Assembly (NCBI GenBank): GCA_012961755.1
Contig: DTYS01000011.1
Span: 1 to 8,066 of the forward strand
From: Candidatus Latescibacterota bacterium
Lineage (GTDB): Bacteria; Latescibacterota; 4484-107; B68-G9
Length of the DNA stretch: 8,066 nucleotides
Direction: 5' to 3'
Shown here in pieces: positions 6,219-8,066 of this stretch. How positions within the stretch are numbered: the first letter of the stretch is position 1; every line of letters begins with the position of its first letter. The notes under the pieces were generated by a model. The model saw only the letters and a list, made by a program, of their open reading frames with translations. It was not told the DNA's origin and made no database searches. The translations under genes were made by a program, and so were the position numbers.

Positions 6219-7004
6219 TTACAGATTTTCCTTCACATACCTCACCGCATTCCTGAATATCCCCATACCGTCGCCTTCCTCTCTTAAACCCTCCCTGGTC
6301 CATCTGGGATGCTGGAAGCCGTCCACATGTCGTTCGGGGTGGGGCATGAGGCCAAATATCCTGCCCGTCGGATCGCAGATTCCGGCGATATTTCCTAAAG
6401 AACCGTTTGGGTTCCAAGGATATCCGGAAAGTTCCCCAGATGGATTCACGTAGCGCAGGACGACCTGGGCGTTTCCTTCTATACTTTTTATCGCTTCCCG
6501 GGGAGCGATGAACTTACCTTCGGCGTGCGCCACAGGCATATAGAGCAGCTCTTCTAGGCCATCCGTGAACACGCATCGGCTTCCAGGTTCGACCTTCAGG
6601 TACACCCATCTGTCCTCGAACCTTCCGGAGTCGTTCCAGCCGAGCGTAACCTCCTGGGCCTTTCCGAGGCCCTTCAGGGCCGGAAGGAAGCCTGCTTTGA
6701 TTAACACCTGAAATCCGTTACAGATGCCTATGATGAGCTTTCCTTCCTCCACAAAACGGAGGAGTCGATCGGAGAGCTTATACCTCAGCTCGTTGGCCAA
6801 TATCCTTCCTGCGGATATGTCGTCTCCGTAAGTGAAGCCTCCGGGGATGACGAGGACTTGATATTCGGCCAGGTCCTTTTCCTTACGGACGAGCTCGTTT
6901 ATGTGCACAAGTTCTGCCTCGGCTCCGGCCTTCCCGAAGGCGTAAGCCGTCTCTAGGTCACAGTTCGTCCCGGCAGTCCTCAGCACCAGTACACGGACCC
7001 TCAC
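6219..7004 (-). CDS. purQ: Phosphoribosylformylglycinamidine synthase, glutaminase subunit PurQ
   Basis: PurQ releases ammonia from glutamine for the PurL synthetase in step four of purine synthesis, in the cytoplasm. The class I glutaminase triad is complete: Cys95 in GICNGFQ, then His222 and Glu224 in MPHPERH. Other family marks are TAGTNCDLE near the start, PGGFTYGDDISAGR (54-67) and the Pro-Val-Ala-His-Ala-Glu-Gly stretch (157-163). At 261 residues it is longer than the roughly 225-residue Bacillus type, with extra sequence around the final strand (HVDGFQHPRW and following), as in several other phyla. It starts with GTG 7004, four bases after a strong AGGAGGT (7009-7015). purL and purS are not in the window. 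It sits 41 bases after the helix-turn-helix gene and 30 bases before the aminotransferase, likely in one transcript with both. Confidence 0.96.
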   Translation of the reverse strand: MRVRVLVLRTAGTNCDLETAYAFGKAGAEAELVHINELVRKEKDLAEYQVLVIPGGFTYGDDISAGRILANELRYKLSDRLLRFVEEGKLIIGICNGFQVLIKAGFLPALKGLGKAQEVTLGWNDSGRFEDRWVYLKVEPGSRCVFTDGLEELLYMPVAHAEGKFIAPREAIKSIEGNAQVVLRYVNPSGELSGYPWNPNGSLGNIAGICDPTGRIFGLMPHPERHVDGFQHPRWTREGLREEGDGMGIFRNAVRYVKENL

Positions 7005-7008
7005 GCTT

Positions 7009-7015
7009 ACCTCCT
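7009..7015 (-). promoter_or_regulatory. Ribosome binding site for the purQ GTG start
   Basis: AGGAGGT on the minus strand, four bases before GTG 7004, in an otherwise AT-rich 41-base gap. It fixes the non-ATG start of purQ, giving MRVRVLVL at the N terminus as expected for the family. Confidence 0.75.
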
Positions 7016-7045
7016 CATTACTTCCGATAAGGTATATTATGTAAA

Positions 7046-7438
7046 CTAAGCTTTCTTCCTCCTAAAAAGGCCCCGCTTTTCCTTCATCCTTCCTACCTCC
7101 CTCTCCAGCGCTTCTATCCTCATCTTAATCTCCTCGAGCTCCTGCCGGAAGGTCCACAGTAGTTCCTCCCTTGCCTGAAGCCGAGCTACCTCCTTAAGCA
7201 GGGATTCGTACTTATTTCGGTCCACCAGGAGCTTGTTAGCCGGTATTTCCCTTCCAATTTTTTCTGAAATTTTTCCATATAAATTCCTGGGAAGTTCCCG
7301 TAAACTTTCAGCCACGATGGCCCATCTACCATTGATCATCTGAGCCCGGAGTATGCCGTCTTTTATGTACTTCTTGACTGTCTTTTCCGATACTCCGAGC
7401 TCTAAACTCGCCTCCTTGACGGTTAAATATTCCCCCAT
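7046..7438 (-). CDS. Small helix-turn-helix (MerR/excisionase-like) protein with C-terminal coiled coil
   Basis: The protein has 130 residues. Residues 4-28 (YLTVKEASLELGVSEKTVKK onward) form an excisionase/MerR-type helix-turn-helix, followed by a wing-like stretch, INGRWAIV (35-42). A linker leads to a heptad-like helix of about 78-120, rich in Glu, Lys, Leu and Arg, that should form a coiled coil, then a very basic tail, RRKK. I do not recognise a named family. It could be a DNA-binding regulator that dimerises through the coiled coil, or a nucleoid or phage-derived accessory factor. It lies 20 bases after leuS and 41 before purQ, so it is probably cotranscribed with them. The upstream site is weak (AGGA at 7442-7445, three bases from ATG). 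The gene looks more AT-rich than its neighbours, for instance around 7258-7285. Function is unknown. Confidence 0.85.
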   Translation of the reverse strand: MGEYLTVKEASLELGVSEKTVKKYIKDGILRAQMINGRWAIVAESLRELPRNLYGKISEKIGREIPANKLLVDRNKYESLLKEVARLQAREELLWTFRQELEEIKMRIEALEREVGRMKEKRGLFRRKKA

Positions 7439-7458
7439 TTTTCCTAAAAAATTCCTAA

Positions 7459-8066
7459 TTACTTCCCGATTACGACGCTCACCAGTCTCCCCGGGACGAC
7501 TATGACCCTCTTCGGAGGCCTACCACCGAGGTACCGTTGGACGTTGGGATGCGAAAGTACTTGCTTTTCAAGTTCTTCTTGAGATACATCCGCAGAAACC
7601 CTAAGACGTGCCCTGACCTTACCGTCTACCTGTATGGGGATCTCTATCTCCTCTTCCCGTGCCATATCGGGGTCGTAGGATGGCCAGGGGACATCGAAGA
7701 CGCTTTCGGTGTGGCCCAGCCTGTACCAGAGCTCCTCGCCCAAATGAGGGGCGAACGGTGCCAATACCCGCACCAGAGTGCCCAGATAGGCTTCGAAGTT
7801 GGCCTTAGGTCTTTCCACGAGCTCCTGGTACAGGTCGTTGACCCACTCCATCATGGCGCTCATGGCCGTGTTGAAGTGGAACCTTTCTATATCCTCCCCT
7901 ACCTTCTTGACCGTCCTGTGCATCCGGCGGTCCAAGGGGTCCTTCCTAAGTAGGGGTTCGGACGGATCGTGGTATTCCGTAACTAGCCTCCACACCCTGT
8001 TCAAGAACCTGTGTACCCCCTGGATTCCCCTGTCGTCCCAGTCGCCTCCTTCCTCGTACGCCCCCA
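7459..8066 (-). CDS. leuS: Leucyl-tRNA synthetase, C-terminal part (5' end beyond the window)
   Basis: This is the 3' end of a bacterial-type leucyl-tRNA synthetase, which charges tRNA-Leu in the cytoplasm. The frame stays open to the window edge, upstream of any internal start: the first codons read AYEEGGDWDDRGIQG and lead into HRFLNRVWRLV, the usual join into the anticodon-binding helical bundle. Then come TAMSAMMEWVNDLY, the PFAPHLGEELWYRLGH motif, the PWPSYDP stretch, and the small C-terminal tRNA-binding domain, IQVDGKVRARL through VIVVPGRLVSVVI. About 200 residues are visible; the Rossmann catalytic core, HIGH and KMSKS motifs and editing domain lie outside. The stop TAA is 20 bases before the helix-turn-helix gene, and no terminator is seen between them, so the genes downstream may be read from the leuS promoter. 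Confidence 0.95.
   Translation of the reverse strand, partial: GAYEEGGDWDDRGIQGVHRFLNRVWRLVTEYHDPSEPLLRKDPLDRRMHRTVKKVGEDIERFHFNTAMSAMMEWVNDLYQELVERPKANFEAYLGTLVRVLAPFAPHLGEELWYRLGHTESVFDVPWPSYDPDMAREEEIEIPIQVDGKVRARLRVSADVSQEELEKQVLSHPNVQRYLGGRPPKRVIVVPGRLVSVVIGK

Noticed and set aside
7016..7045. AT-rich gap before purQ as a promoter (ATAATATACC on the minus strand)
   Set aside because: A -10-like stretch can be read, but no -35 element at proper spacing is convincing; the gap is explained by ordinary operon spacing plus the purQ ribosome site.
7537..7953. Plus-strand open frame opposite leuS (138 codons)
   Set aside because: It is entirely antisense to conserved leucyl-tRNA synthetase sequence and has no recognisable motif.

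Overview
The window looks like a piece of a moderately GC-rich, probably thermophilic bacterium. The support is a bacterial-type leucyl-tRNA synthetase, a bacterial PurQ, frequent GTG/TTG starts, strong AGGAGG ribosome sites, and heavy use of AGG (Arg) and ATA (Ile) codons in half of the genes. I cannot place the lineage from this sequence alone; an uncultured deep-branching phylum is a guess. No tRNA, rRNA, CRISPR array, insertion sequence or phage gene is visible. Coding density is extreme: the longest gap between genes is about 41 bases.

Bases 1-4927 hold five plus-strand genes that overlap or nearly touch: (1) the 3' end of a dolichyl/polyprenyl-phosphate mannosyltransferase-like GT2 enzyme; (2) a WbbL-like GT2 enzyme fused to the membrane and nucleotide-fold half of a long polyprenyl-phosphate glycosylphosphotransferase, without that family's catalytic domain; (3) a HAD phosphatase; (4) a protein resembling the deoxyhypusine synthase fold but apparently lacking that enzyme's active-site motifs; (5) a PfkB kinase related to the heptose-kinase half of HldE. 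Genes 1 and 2 point to lipid-linked, cell-surface glycan assembly. Genes 3-5 form a tight phosphatase / unknown enzyme / kinase cassette that probably makes or salvages a phosphorylated sugar-like metabolite, possibly feeding the glycan pathway.

Bases 4890-8066 hold four minus-strand genes in the transcription order leuS (3' part), a small helix-turn-helix/coiled-coil protein, purQ, and a DegT/DnrJ/EryC1-type PLP sugar aminotransferase, separated by 20, 41 and about 30 bases. The first three are housekeeping or regulatory; the aminotransferase belongs by function with the sugar genes across the junction.

The two operons converge, and the last genes overlap tail to tail by 38 bases with no room for a conventional intergenic terminator. 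The plus-strand genes are nearly all ATA for Ile and AGG for Arg, while the aminotransferase prefers ATC and uses CGN freely, so the two halves may have different histories. The best candidates for undescribed biology are the GT2/half-glycosylphosphotransferase fusion and the HAD/DHS-like/PfkB cassette.
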